This document shows, piece by piece, positions 9,499-21,617 of a stretch of 36,038 nucleotides of DNA. The DNA comes from Priapulus caudatus (taxonomy: Eukaryota; Priapulida; Priapulimorpha; Priapulimorphida; Priapulidae), in the NCBI RefSeq assembly GCF_000485595.1, contig NW_014577599.1, forward strand, positions 50,534 to 86,571, given 5' to 3'. The translations under genes were made by a program, and so were the position numbers. Each line of letters begins with the position of its first letter. The stretch's first letter is position 1. The notes below the pieces were generated by a model. It made no database searches. It saw only the letters and a list, made by a program, of their open reading frames with translations, and was not told where the DNA came from.

Positions 9499-9624
9499 GA
9501 CCCTACCACAGACTAAGGAATAATGTACCGCATTCCTCATTCCGCATTCCGCATTCCGCATGTACCGCAATGTAAAGCGGGGCTTAAGCGGGCCTTAAGC
9601 GGGGCTTATAGTCTGTGACCCTAT
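9499..9624. mobile_element. Candidate MITE with 8-bp near-direct repeats
   Basis: GACCCTAC (9499-9506) and GACCCTAT (9617-9624) flank a segment that starts CACAGACTAAG and ends CTTATAGTCTGT, its near inverse. The interior holds ATTCCGC repeats and three GCGGGGCTTAAG-like repeats. Eight-base duplication would fit the hAT type. Only 7 of 8 flank bases match, so this is tentative. Confidence 0.45.
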
Positions 9625-9916
9625 CTAGCAGAATATAGTCTGAGGACGTAACACGGTCATATAACACGCATATAATAAGGGATATCGGAAAGTGCAGCTG
9701 TGTTATTTAGGTCATAGAAAAAGGGGGGTAGAAAATGGCCGAGGCGCGCTTAAGAAAGTACATGATGTAAACAGTGACACTCGTTAGTGACACTCGAAAA
9801 TTAGCGTTTTTAGTTCTTGCATTAGCACAAACATTGCAAAATATCCCAAATGACCGCCGATGAAAAGTGGGCGACAACGTATCAACGTGCCAGGATCCCT
9901 TAAAGTTTAACTTCTT

Positions 9917-10136
9917 TGTTTCTGTTATTCCATGTTGGAATTCTCTTTCGTCCTGTCGGTAAAGAGGAAGAAAGAGAATTCCATTGAATTTCAGAGAATT
10001 CCAGAGAAACTAATAATTGCAAATTTGAAGCTTTTTCTACTGCGATCCGTAGTGTTAATCTGTCTATTTGACCAACTTTGTCTCTTAACATTTTCGATAT
10101 AGTCTCTTTGACTTTGAAGACTGATATTTATGAGTT
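9917..10136. repeat. Dispersed repeat, left copy beside MINDY4 exon 1
   Basis: It shares ordered blocks with 10574-10774: CAT(G/A)TTGGAATTC, TTTTTACTGC(G/A)ATCC(G/A)(T/C)AGTG-like, TCTGTCTATTTGA(C/T)CAAC, TTCGATATAGT and TGAAGACT. The two direct copies are diverged and flank the first exon of MINDY4. Element type unknown. Confidence 0.65.
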
Positions 10137-10137
10137 T

Positions 10138-10190
10138 ATGATGAGTTATTTATGAGTTTATGATGATGATATTTATGAGTTTATACCTTA
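10138..10190. repeat. Short tandem repeat, TATTTATGAGTTTATGATGA unit
   Basis: About three imperfect copies of TATTTATGAGTTTATGATG just upstream of the MINDY4 start. Confidence 0.7.
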
Positions 10191-10281
10191 ACTCAGGGCA
10201 CCGTGGCCGCGAGCAAATCTATGATGTAGTTTCAAACTTCGCCACCAGGGAGCCTTTCAGACGTTACTATTGTAAATAAAC

Positions 10282-13200
10282 ATGGCGGCAAAGCTAAACA
10301 GTGATCATGTAGAATTGCTCGCTACTGCACTCATTCGAGAATATCTAAGCAGAAAGGTCAGTGTAATTTATCAGTGGTGTAAAAGAAATTTGCGTTTTGG
10401 TTTGGGGTTACTTGGTATATGATGTGTGCACCTCTGCTCCGTATTGCAGGTATATTATGGTCAGGACCCACGTGAAGATTGGATTTCCCCTATCCTATTC
10501 GGAATCGATTCGTAGCATTCGATCATCTGAGCGTGATAATTGCTTTCGACATGTACCACTTTTAAAGCTTCTGCTTTGTTTTTGTCATCCCATATTGGAA
10601 TTCCGTTATTTCCTCTTTGGTTATTGATACCTTTTTTACTGCAATCCACAGTGAATGTTGTCGTCACTGTTGATCTGTCTATTTGATCAACGTTGTCTGA
10701 GTTGTCTTTCTCCGTCTTCGATATAGTACATTAATTGGACTGTGAAGACTAATCTTTATGAAGTTTTGAGACGGGTTCAAGTTGCAGAATATCCCTCTAT
10801 ATGTTTAAAAGTTTGAGCCAAGACCTGAGCCACCAAAGATATTTTTAGCCACTAATCAAAAACTATAGCCACTTTTCACCTTATCATATGTGCTAAGCAA
10901 GACATGCAGTAGCTCTAGTACTATAGCCCGCTTACATTGACTGCCGCTGCCAGCGGCAGTCAATGTAAGCGGGCTATAGTACTAGAGCTAGACATGCAGG
11001 TGATGGGTATGAGAAAAGAGGTGTACGAAGACACTTTTAATAGAGAAATCAAGTAAAAATACAACAATGTAGTTCAGAAATAAAGTTAAAAAATAAATAA
11101 TAAAGTTTAATGTATGACTAGATGGCAGAATTTGTTAGTACTTACATGACACTGCTATTTGCAGCTAAAGCTTTTAATAATAGGGTCTTAAATATGACAT
11201 AACCTCAGTCCACAGTATATGAGAGAAGGATTCACGTTAACATCTGTAGTCCACAGTTTCAATATCATGGAGGTTGAGATATCTCAAGTGGTGAGACATA
11301 TGTCAATATTCAAACCAAGTGTGGGAAGCAGTGGGGAAAACCGTTTTACTTACAGTGCGATTGTAGCTCTAGTACTATAGCTCGCAGATTGCAGCTTGAA
11401 ACTCTCTACCATAACATATGGGGACAAATACTTTATATAATAGTCTGAAGTATAATTATGTTAAAAATTGTCTAATAGAGAAGGTTGAACCATTGGAGGC
11501 AGGTGGTACGAATATTACTAGTGGATTTAATTGTAAATAGTGTAGAAGAACTTTTAAAATTCTGTAAAAAGTATAACTTGTCCAAATTGAAAACTTGTGT
11601 ATTTTGATAGTTCAAAGTGCTGCTGTTAATGTTATTAGTAATATTATTACTTAGTAATATAGCGAGGACCACAATGTAAGTAAGTGTGCTTGTCTTACTT
11701 TTTGTGTATATATATCCTTGGTAGTTATTTAAATGATTGGATTTAAAATTTATAGTAACAGTATGTATTAGGCCTGATTTGGCAATTAAGTCATGTCAGA
11801 GGATTTATGGAATGTCACAAAGTAGCTTCAGATTTGAAGGCACGTCGAACCTGGCATGTGTTAAAAACCTTAGTAGAACCCTACAAAAATAGAACTTTCC
11901 TCATAATTCCCAATACGACTTTTGTAGTGATTCTTCCTGATTAAACATCAGTCACTGCAAAGGGTATATTAGGTACACACGTGCATGGTAGCAGCCTGCC
12001 ATGCTAATGTTTTACTAATCTAGTCGAATTAGTTTTTAAAAAGTAGCTAGGTAATCTGGTATGGTTCCTGCAGCAGAAAGTGGCCAACGTTTAGGGAATC
12101 ACTTTGGTTAAATTATTCAGAGATATTTAATTCCCCTTCTTCTATGAGGTGTACCTCATTAAATTAGTGGCTGGAGGATCAATACCACCCATATACGAGT
12201 ATACGAGCCAAAATCACAAATGCCTACCCAAAATCTGAGTATAATGGTATGAGCCATCCATCAGACTGCTTATTATCATACTTTGGACAAGGTACATTCC
12301 TAAGACATGTCCAAAAAGCGAAACATCATTGAACGATGTCATTATAACGTAGTGTCACAGTCACACGTGACCATTGTCTGCACATCAACAATATTTAATG
12401 AAATATAGAGGTTCGTCAACTAGGAATGTGGAGGTACGTTGTCACATGTCAGCCATGAAGAAGATCATGTTGCAATATAATGATGTAAATGTATGCTACG
12501 TTGTGTTCAGTCTGTTCATTACATTGAAGAAATCCCTCATTAGTATTTAAATGTATAGTCTATTGTGTAGCATAAATTTGCACAAAAGTAATGTTAAAAG
12601 CTAGATTGAATTACACTCAGCATAGTTAATTACATTTCCATTAAACTTGCTGTATATGTTCCAGACATCAATTGAGATTTATGCCTTAGCAATGGTAGTG
12701 CTAATGCAAAGTTTTAGAATAATTAAGACGAATGATATTACTCTCATTTTCTCATCACAGGGCTTGAAGAATTCTCTTGCAACACTCGATGCAGAGCAAC
12801 CACGATGCGAAAATAGTATTACCAATCGAGTTGAACTTGCCAAGCAACTACATATTGAGAAGCTACTAAAGAAAAATAAGGTGTGTTTATAATATGTAGT
12901 ACATTGTGAGTCGTATAGTACATGGCTACATGCACACTTATATCAGAGGTAATCTACATTCAGTAGACCATTCACCTTTGTCTCATATTGTCATGAATTC
13001 AAATTAGCTGGTACTGAAAAAGATTCTGGGGGTTATGGTGGTTTGTCACTGTAGAATATAAATCTTTGTCTCAAGTGATTGAATATGTTGATTTTTAAAA
13101 TTGATTATGCTTAATGGTTAATTAGTTTTTTTTTAAATAGGAGTCATGTGGAAAACAGTACAAGACCATGGTTGAAGTTATTGCGAAACATTACTTGGAA

Positions 13201-16200
13201 AAACACAGCTCAACAACTAGACAAAAAGAGCGGAAGTCTGCATCAAGTAAATCTGAGAAAACAATGTCTACTGTAAATAAAGTGGATATTGAGTCAGAAG
13301 ACGTGTATTACCTCATCACAAATCCACGGCAACAATGTGACTCAAATGTTCAGGATATCACAGGAACTGACAGAAAAGATAGTGAGACAGCTGTTACTAC
13401 AACTGACAGGAATGTATGCTTGAAAGTATCACAGCCAGATGAAGAAAGATTTCCTGATCACAACAGTGGTACAGAAGATTGTAATCTAGTCATGAGTGAC
13501 AACAGTGGCAAACGCAACCCGAACTTGTCTAAATATGTAGGTAGGCAGCACAATAGTACTGATGCGAACAGGGATTTATTTGCCAAGAATATGAAAGCAG
13601 CCCTTTTAGATGACAGTCTAGACCTTTATGTCAAGAAGAGGCCCGAATCTTTACAGACATTAAGACAAATGGATGGCTGTTTCACAGTTCAATCTCCATC
13701 TACTAAATCACAGAAGAGGTTACAAGCTATAGAAGTGGCAAAAGAATCTGTAAGCATATATAGAAATATTTTTGTATTTTATACATTTATGTAATGAAGC
13801 CTATTACATAACACACATAACATACAATATATATCATGCTATTATTTAACCTATAAAACAGTATCATAAAGCAGATCAGTAGCAAAAAAATTCAAAATTA
13901 TAATAGAAAATAAAATGTCATCTTTGTAAGAATACTTTCAAGAGCATATTAAGTATCAAGTTACACACTTAATACACTCTTGATACTTTGTGTAATATAT
14001 GCAATAAGCAAACAGGTAGATTAAACAGTATTAATTATTGCGATTAATATGTCTATTATATGCACACCATACAGAAATTGGGTGAGAGATTGCAAAATGA
14101 GAATGCTACAATCAATTATCAGCATCCATCTGCATTCGTTCAAGACAATCACATTGCTCTAACCATGGGCAGCAAGGTGTTAGACAGTAAGAAAAATGCC
14201 TCGGCGACAAATGAGAATAGTCAAGTCGAGCTAAATGCTGCAGAGCTCTTTGCAAGGTAAGATATTCACGTTGTCGTAACATGAGTGCATGGTTTCAGCG
14301 TTATTTGTAAAGATGCTTATTTCCAGTTCTCGGAGAGCATTTGTGAGTAGGTTTGCTCTTTCGTGAATATCTGTGCAAATATGTATCGACATTAAAACGT
14401 GTATGCAAAATCAAAAGAGCACATCTAAATGCACACGTAAAAGCATACATATTTTTTGCGATGTATAGAAAACACAAGTGTGTGGAAAGGATTGGGGACA
14501 TTGAAATCGATGATCTGGAGGATTTAGACGATGACCTCAGTGGTATTGATGTCGGCCATCCCATTGTCTGTAAGAGGAGAGTTGTAGTTGGTACTCCTAT
14601 CACACTGGATACTGCTTGTGTAGGTTTGCTAAGGGTGTGCCACCATCAGAGATTCTAAATGGTTTTGTGGGTTTTATAGGTAGTTTATCATTGGTAAAAA
14701 TGTGGATAATTACTATGATACTGCTTGACGTTTTGTCATTAAAATAATTTGTTTGTAGCCGTTGGTGTTGAAGGTACAGTAAGGAATATTTTTATTGTAA
14801 ATGTATTTCCTTGTAAGTGTGTGTAGACATTTTTGTTTACATAATAAAATGTGTTTACAGGCGCTGAAATCATTGATATTTGGATCTGGGATGCAGAGGT
14901 TCAGCATAGAATGGCAAATGCAAGGATTTTCATTCTGTGATTTACCTGAACTGCAATATGGTCTTGTGCAGAAAAAGGTAAATGTGACACTTTCGTTTGG
15001 TTTTGAACTGACAGATAGAGAGAGAGAGAGAGATGCTATAAAGTTCTCTACAAATACCTCTGATAATTTTTTGGCAGCTGTTCAACTAACTCTATTGTTT
15101 CAGTATCATTATTTTATTCATCCAAGATGTAGTTTGTTATAGGAATCGTTGTTTAGGTTTACACTAGCCAGCTTTCGCTGTCCCTGTTTGTTTAAGTATG
15201 TGTAGTCCTACAGATTTCTGTGGCGCAATAGGGAGGACCGTGCGGGCTGTTGGCATCTGTTCAGGCATGCATGCTTCAGCACTGGCTGTTCTCAGAAGAA
15301 CAGTGCTGGTCTTCAAGTAAGAAGCTAGCTCCCACTTCAGAGCAGCGAAGCAAGTATCTGCGTGTTGCACTTGCCTCTATACTGTGGCGTGCTGGAAGCA
15401 AGAAGCGTGCTGTTGTGGCAGTGTGAGTACGGGTAGGCGCTACTGTGTGTTACTGTAAGTGCAAGCCAGTCACAACAATTATCATTCGAAAATGAGCATT
15501 TGAAACTGACTACTGATGTAATGCTGCAATGTGTGATTTAGCATATGTAGAATGTTTTCAGTTGCTACATATTTTGAATTCCCCGATGATATTTCGGGAA
15601 TTCAGTACGATACAAAACGTTTGTGTGATATGTCGAATTTTTAGAACAACTATCAATAAGCAATGTAATGTCACTGTGGCCATTACAAATATAACTTAGC
15701 TAAGACGAAGGAGGAGGTTTGCTAAAATCAGTTTGCTTTTCACTATGTTTCTAGGCCTTCTGGAAAGGCTGCCTTTGTTGCTAACAGTCAGTATAGATGT
15801 GATCAGCTGACGGAAACAGTAAGTATACAGCCAACTTATTCAACGCTTTCTGTTCATAACTTTAATATCACATAGCATCTATTGGTATAGGATGTCACTT
15901 ACATAGCAACTGGATTTGTCCTGCATTTTCATGGTGTTAATTAGGAAGACATGCCTCAAGAGTGTATGGTGCATGTGGGTAAAGTGCATAATATGCTTGA
16001 AGAAACAAAGTACACTGTTCATATATAATATCGTAGTATCGTAGTTTATGATGCAAATGTTGTGCCATGTTGAAGTACAGGTGCATCTGATGTCAACTTA
16101 ATGTTAACTGCAGTTATGTTCTATGTACTTTTGCTGTGCAGCTCACCTTGCATACATTTGATGAGTTCTCGGGACTGGAAGAGTTCCTGCGGAATGACTG

Positions 16201-18324
16201 CACACAGTATGACTCAGACCATAATGGATCCTGCATCACATTCCTGTACTCAGTAATCTTGTCCAGGGGATTTGACAGGTGATGACTGATTAAGGTTCAC
16301 TCATCATGCTATTGTGAAATTATGGATTTGTTGTATTAAGTCTCAAGACAGTAAGATTGCTTAGTTCATGTCTGAAATGTTGAAGGCTGCTTGCTTTATT
16401 CACTAAAACATTGATGTTTTAAATGTTACATCAAAAGCTAGAAACAATTGAAATGCAAGTTATGAGAATGGTGAAATGAAATTCAATGTTTGCAAGTAAA
16501 ATTTACGTAAAATATATTTAATAATTTCAGATTAAAAGCAGACATGGATGAACCATCCAATACACTTATGGGTCTTCATGGTTACTGTACTCAGGTATCA
16601 AGTCATCTTTCAACATTTCTGTAGTCGTGATCAGACCTTTATAGTAATGATAGGTATCATCAGGAGAACATATTCAGCAAATTTATTGATAGTGAACACT
16701 AAAGTTAGAAAGTTAAGTTTAAGTTTAGTTTAAAGTTATGAAAGTGGAAATGCTGATGAGTTTTTTTAACAAAGTTGCAATTCAAGATTATCGAAACAAC
16801 CCAAGTGACATCGTACGAGACATATCCTATGCATAGAAACAAGGAGATATACTGCAAGGCCTAGGAATGTTTCTTGTTACATTCCGAGGCAATAGTTTCT
16901 TTTGAAATTAAAGTGCTTAGCGAGGTCGTTTCTTTTACTTTGACATTTGGTATTCAATACTTGTTCTACGTGCTGAAATAGACTGTACATATCCTGTGCA
17001 GGAAATCGTCAACCTGCTACTCACGGGAACAGCCTTCTCCAATGTGTTTGACGGCACTGTACTGCTGGATTCTGGAGGAGCGGTATCTTCTCTCAGAGGA
17101 ATTCCGGAAAGATCCGACATTGGCTTCCTCTCCCTGTTCGAACACTACGGTTCCTGTGAGGTAGAGGGTCTTGTAGCATTTGTTTTTAATGCTATTCTCT
17201 GTAGTTACGTAGTTATCAGTTAGTGTTTAAAATACAGAACGGCATGTACAGGATGTTGTTGGATGTATTGATGATGATATCAAGGGCTAATAAGTAATAA
17301 TACCTAGGTATTAGCTCTTGATGATATCTAGTGTGAATCCAAAACTGAAGTTTGCCACCTTCAGTGACCCTGCCTTTTATTAAGTGCTTCTGTTGCAAAA
17401 GCGTTGTCGTTTAATAGTAACAAACCACTTCACCCGTATGGTTAGCACAACGTTACATCTCAGATGATAGCTAGACTTTACCAAATTGCTCACATTGATT
17501 GTCATGAAGTGGCGCAGTGCGTCGGATGCACCGCAATCGAATTATAAACCTGCTGTATGCAGCTATCATTTGCCTGTAGGTGGGTGGTAACTACAAGAGG
17601 CCATGTTACCCTATCTGGGTAGTGTGCAGTGAGAGCCACTTCACCGTGTTGTTTGCACTGGAACGTGATGCAGTCGCACACACTACGTTTGACCTGCACT
17701 ACTACGATGGGCTAGCAGGACAAGATGAGCCCATCCGGTTAACTGTGGATACGTCTACGTCTACTAACTCCCTACAGTCGCACGTCAGTGGGCTGGTGCC
17801 GCCTCTGGAGCACTGCATACACACGCTGTAAGTATTCATGATCTCCATAACCATGCTTTAGCAGGTTAACAGTCTCATTGACATATCCATATAATACATA
17901 ACGATGTTAATGTGATGTCGTGTAATACAATATTGTATAGATATGTTCTTGATAATAGTCTGTAGTTAGTTTTGGTGTCGATATATAGTCAAGGGTTGGT
18001 GGGTTGTCCCCGTTGACACTAAGAAGCTGACGTTTTAAGTGATGTGCCACATAACGTTGAGGTGAGCTCATCGATAATGATAAGAAACAAGCCTGACAGC
18101 CCTGCCTCATATAACAGGCCATGCACTAATTAGTGGAAATAAGGTCAAAGTACGTCAACGGTTAATGTTCCCAGTAATTGTCCGAGTGCTGCAATCAAGG
18201 ACCGATCGTTTTTTAATGATTTACGTTATGGTTTCACCTGCGATTACACAATTGATTCTTGTGCACCACTTGCAGGTGGAACGATGCACACGTGGAATGG
18301 AATGGATATGATCCAATTCTGTGA
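10282..18324 (+). CDS. MINDY4: MINDY4-like deubiquitinase, 13 exons, complete
   Basis: Exons: 10282-10356, 12761-12880, 13141-13749, 14075-14256, 14469-14619, 14861-14977, 15232-15422, 15755-15818, 16142-16278, 16531-16594, 17002-17160, 17580-17827, 18276-18324. All borders are AG/GT and the phases agree, giving 721 codons and a TGA (human MINDY4 about 757 from memory). The start ATG has an in-frame TAA at 10273-10275. Residues 1-65 form an N-terminal helix pair resembling a LisH motif ([19 protein letters not shown]). About 66-380 are low-complexity, Ser/Lys/Asp-rich. The catalytic domain follows: [86 protein letters not shown] and WNGYDPIL at the C terminus. Predicted active-site residues are Gln416, Cys422 and His643. 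The family cleaves Lys48-linked ubiquitin chains, so a cytosolic deubiquitinase is inferred. Very sure of the family, sure of most exons; exon 5 borders are the least certain. Confidence 0.93.
10574..10774. repeat. Dispersed repeat, right copy in MINDY4 intron 1
   Basis: Diverged direct copy of 9917-10136 (shared blocks listed there). It starts 217 bases after exon 1. Confidence 0.65.
10901..10999. mobile_element. 81-bp perfect palindromic MITE with 9-bp direct repeats
   Basis: The arms 10911-10949 and 10951-10989 are perfect inverse complements (39 bp) around a single C. Including T10910/A10990 the arms are 40 bp. GACATGCAG flanks both sides (10901-10909 and 10991-10999), a 9-bp direct repeat typical of Mutator-like insertions. 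The ends read TAGCTCTAGTACTATAG. Intronic in MINDY4. Perfect arms imply a recent insertion or gene conversion. Confidence 0.85.
10998..12760 (+). other. Remainder of MINDY4 intron 1
   Basis: AT-rich intron without any other exon or element that I can support beyond the short terminus at 11364. Confidence 0.5.
11364..11381. repeat. Solo terminus related to the 10910 palindrome
   Basis: TAGCTCTAGTACTATAGC matches the first 18 bases of the element at 10910, then the match stops. Either a truncated copy or a minimal one, since AGCTCTAGTACTATAGCT is itself palindromic apart from two mismatched pairs. Confidence 0.55.
13932..13989. mobile_element. Micro-palindromic insertion, CAAGAG family
   Basis: A 44-bp element (13939-13982) starting CAAGAG and ending CTCTTG, with TATTAAGT inverted arms inside, is flanked by perfect ATACTTT repeats (13932-13938 and 13983-13989). 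It lies in MINDY4 intron 3, 85 bases before exon 4. Confidence 0.75.
15232..15422 (+). CDS. MINDY4: MINDY4 exon 7, catalytic cysteine exon
   Basis: This exon encodes [20 protein letters not shown] and then a helical stretch ending [14 protein letters not shown]. The catalytic Cys codon is TGC at 15241-15243. The exon begins right at the active-site loop, just after VQKK of exon 6, so the oxyanion Gln and the Cys are split between two exons. Acceptor AATAG at 15231, donor GTGAGT at 15423, phase 0 in and 2 out. Confidence 0.92.
17274..17327. mobile_element. Micro-palindromic insertion, CAAGAG family
   Basis: A 40-bp element (17281-17320) starting CAAGGGCTAATA and ending TATTAGCTCTTG, with a perfect 16-bp palindrome TAATACCTAGGTATTA inside, is flanked by ATGATAT on both sides (17274-17280 and 17321-17327). 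It lies in MINDY4 intron 11. Confidence 0.75.
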
Positions 18325-18426
18325 TATCCTAGCTGGAGTACCAACACATACACGCTCCCATTACATGAAAACAAGACAAGCATGCTGAGCCCTGAAGGTG
18401 TGACGAAGCTGTTAGCTGCATCCAAG

Positions 18427-18432
18427 AATAAA
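18427..18432 (+). terminator. MINDY4 poly(A) signal
   Basis: AATAAA starts 103 bases after the stop, the first canonical signal downstream. Confidence 0.7.
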
Positions 18433-20153
18433 AGTATACATACGATATTCCTAAATTATACTTACACTTCTTAATTAACTTTTTTTTTGTCGACCAAGGT
18501 GGGCATGATGTTGCTTCCTTGATTCGGGAACATTTTGTTCCTTACAAGGCTATACTAGTCAGGGTTCGAGGTCCTCCGGGTCGGGTATTTTTATTGTGAC
18601 ACCATCACTATTAGTTAAATCCTTCCCGCACCTATGTGGAACATAATTTACATTGTGTAACATTATAATGCAGTATGAGCCCTGGGAAGTCATATAGAGC
18701 ACATTGTTTGGCTGCAAGTTCGCATATTTTTTAAGTCACTATGATAATATGGGAAGATTTGGAATATAGTTGTCAGAAAGTACCAGTACCGGTTAAAATT
18801 TATTGTATTATGTATCTGTCAGTGCTGAAGTAAATCAAACCTAGCCACATAACATAGTGAAGGCACTTAATGGTTAATTGCAACAATATCATTCTGCAAA
18901 ACAATGCTTACAAATGTAAATGTCCAGACTTCCTATGAATTTATTTAGTATGTGTTTTAAATATATAATTAACTATATCAGGAGTACATGAATGGGGATA
19001 ATCCATGTACTTTATTTGTATTGCCTTTTAGGCATAGTATATGTCATTTTCCTGTATTTCATTGAGATTAAAATCTACTTTACGAGTTCAGGTTTGATAG
19101 TATTCATTAAAAAAAATTTCTTTTTTGTAAGACATATTCCTAATATTCCTGTTTCTATATTAAGTTCCTAAACTTACTTTCCTCACCACTATTATTTCCA
19201 GATATCACAGGTACTTTTACATGATGACATCTACTATTTCAATTGAAGATAACGTAAAAATACTGTATTAAAACGGATATTATAAACTAAATACTTTATT
19301 TAACAGATATTAGAGCTGTGTTCAAACGTGGCATTCGAGTGTTTACGAATGTTTAGCATTTGACGCCAGTTTGTCATTGTTCGAAAAATTGGCAGGATGG
19401 TTACCCCACTACATTTTCTTTTACAGTGCACTTTACATATAAATTTGTATTGTGTAGGTACGATAATATGTGGCTAACTACAACAGATACACAATCGATG
19501 TGCGATGAGAATTGGTGTATTCACCATCACCCAGGTAATGTTACTGTTATACATTTCAATCACAGAATACGTTGAGTTACACCACATAGTTTACGATGAT
19601 ACAAATACATAGGTACGTTGACCGTCGAACGTCTGCAATATAATGAAAAGCTGTGACAGTATACCACCATACACACAAGATCTCATTGCCATTGGTCAGA
19701 TCTGCCTACAGGCCACAATATTTGCGCATACGCTAATTTACGCATATAAATGCAGTATGTGTTTTCGCCCTACACCTTTACTCCACCTTGTTGGATTGAC
19801 GTCTCAAACACAGCTGAAGTGACATGACCGTGGCTAATTAGTGCACACTGCTCAGGTGTGGCGATAAAAAACGGCGGTTGAATACGCGCTACAAGAAGTT
19901 CGTTGCTATGATTTGTAGACTGTTGAAACTCAGGAAGATTGCGCTGGCAGACGTATTTTGACGTGTTTTTATTGCCACATCAAATTGACGTAATTTGGTA
20001 ACGTTTACGTTCAATTTAAGAGATAAGTAGAGTAATAAAACTAAATCTTGCTTTCCTTAAAATGGCGTGCGCTGCTTTCTATAAACAACTGAATTTTCCA
20101 CATTTTCCACACTAAACTTAGTCACCGGTGTTGCGATAGAGCTAGGCACATGT

Positions 20154-20323
20154 CAGTGCAGTAGCTAGCGGGGGGGGGGGGGGCACGTGGGCCGTTCTGT
20201 TAGAGAAATGTAGATACTGTTATATGGTCAATTGCCCACGGTTACGCTCCCAGAACAACCCGCACGTGGCTTTGCCCCTCCCCCCACCCTCCCAATGGAA
20301 AAATGGGTTAGCTACGCCCCCTG
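20154..20323. mobile_element. Candidate hAT-like MITE remnant
   Basis: The left end CAGTGCAGTAGCTAGCGGGG is an imperfect inverse of the right end TTAGCTACGCCCCCTG. CAG...CTG ends with GTAGCTA are common in hAT-derived MITEs (from memory). It contains a poly-G run and its inverse C-rich tract. No matching target duplication found. Confidence 0.45.
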
Positions 20324-21567
20324 AATACTATATAGAGCTGGGACTAGTTCAAGTCGAGCATCCGTATGTTAGCCACTGGTTCAGATAACACTGGCAGTGT
20401 GACGACCTTACCTGATGGTGTGGTGTAAACAGGACGGAATTTCAAGGAAAGAAATATTTAGTTTACCACCCTATTTGGCATTTGTGCGCACTAGCATAAA
20501 ACATCACAAATCGTGAAAAGTGTTCGTGAATCTGATTTGCTTTACCTCGATGCCGTAAACAAACAAGTTGAACCCTGTTCATTGGGGAACCAGCTCAAAG
20601 GTTAGAGCCCGACTCATTATGCACCTCACTGATAGAGGGAGGGGGAGAGTGAGACTGCAAGTCGTGAGGAGAGATACTGTGCCTGTAGTATCTATTCAAT
20701 ATGCCGAACTATCAACTTTCCACGGTCAACCTTTTCTCTGTGGGGGGGTTTCCGCTATTTTCAACATACTTTTGAACTCTGCACAAAGATTATTTTCAAG
20801 GAATCATTAAAATATAGCTTTCCTTCCATTTCCAGTGTAGTTGATAACGTGGTAATGTTCGTCGTTTATTTACTTAGCGAAAAATAAAATCTTCCCTCAT
20901 TGAGAAAATATAACATTACAATTTGTCTGATACCCATTCCTTATATCTGAAACTCGGACATTTTGCAAACATTGCCTAACAATGGTCGCACTGTCTTTTC
21001 GAGCACATCTGACCACTAATACTATGTTCATATACTGGTAGCAGTTTTAAACCATTTTCTAGAGTAGAGGTACACACAATTATAATGAATATGACCTCCC
21101 TAAATAAACACTTTGTTTGTAATATAAAATAATGAAATTTAGTCAAATATGTACTTTTCGACTTCTTGAATTGGAAAAACTGAAATACAATTGTGAACAG
21201 ATTAAATGAGTTCCAATGTAGCTGAACACTATGATACGAATAACGCAATTCCATGCAGCCGTAAGTATAGTAGCAAACGACTAGATGATAAAACCAAAGA
21301 TTCACTCGTTTATAACAGGAACTTCAAACAAACTGTTCTCTAACCTAACTTTGTCCAAAGAGCTTTTAGATTAGTATGAGTAGTCCCATGCTTAAAATAA
21401 TTCCAAGTGATTATCACACTTTCACTTCTGACAAGAATATGAAAGTGAAAGGAGAATGCTAGCGGTGTGAAGCATTAATCACATATCAGGGTATATGGTC
21501 CTGTCCATGCTAATAAGTACTTTTTTGCACAAGAGAACTTATTTAAATGCTAGAAACTCTAATTACA

Positions 21568-21617
21568 ATAACTTCAAGAGCATATAAAGAAGGGTATATA
21601 CATGCTCTTGATAACTT
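21568..21617. mobile_element. Micro-palindromic insertion, CAAGAG family
   Basis: A 36-bp element (21575-21610), CAAGAGCATATA at the left and TACATGCTCTTG at the right, is flanked by perfect ATAACTT repeats (21568-21574 and 21611-21617). The smallest member. Intergenic. Confidence 0.75.

Noticed and set aside
18560-18600. GGGTTCGAGGTCC as a tRNA or SINE B box
   Set aside because: It deviates from the B-box consensus, no A box at proper spacing was found and no cloverleaf can be drawn.
18972-19017. CAGGAGTACATG...CATGTACTTT as a further palindromic insertion
   Set aside because: The inner arms match but the right end lacks CTCCTG and no direct repeat flanks it. The shared GATAATCCATGTACT with 31638 is noted but too short to interpret.
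19360-19575. 71-codon open frame MTPVCHCSKN...
   Set aside because: No recognisable domain, no supported splice sites, composition like the surrounding AT-rich DNA.
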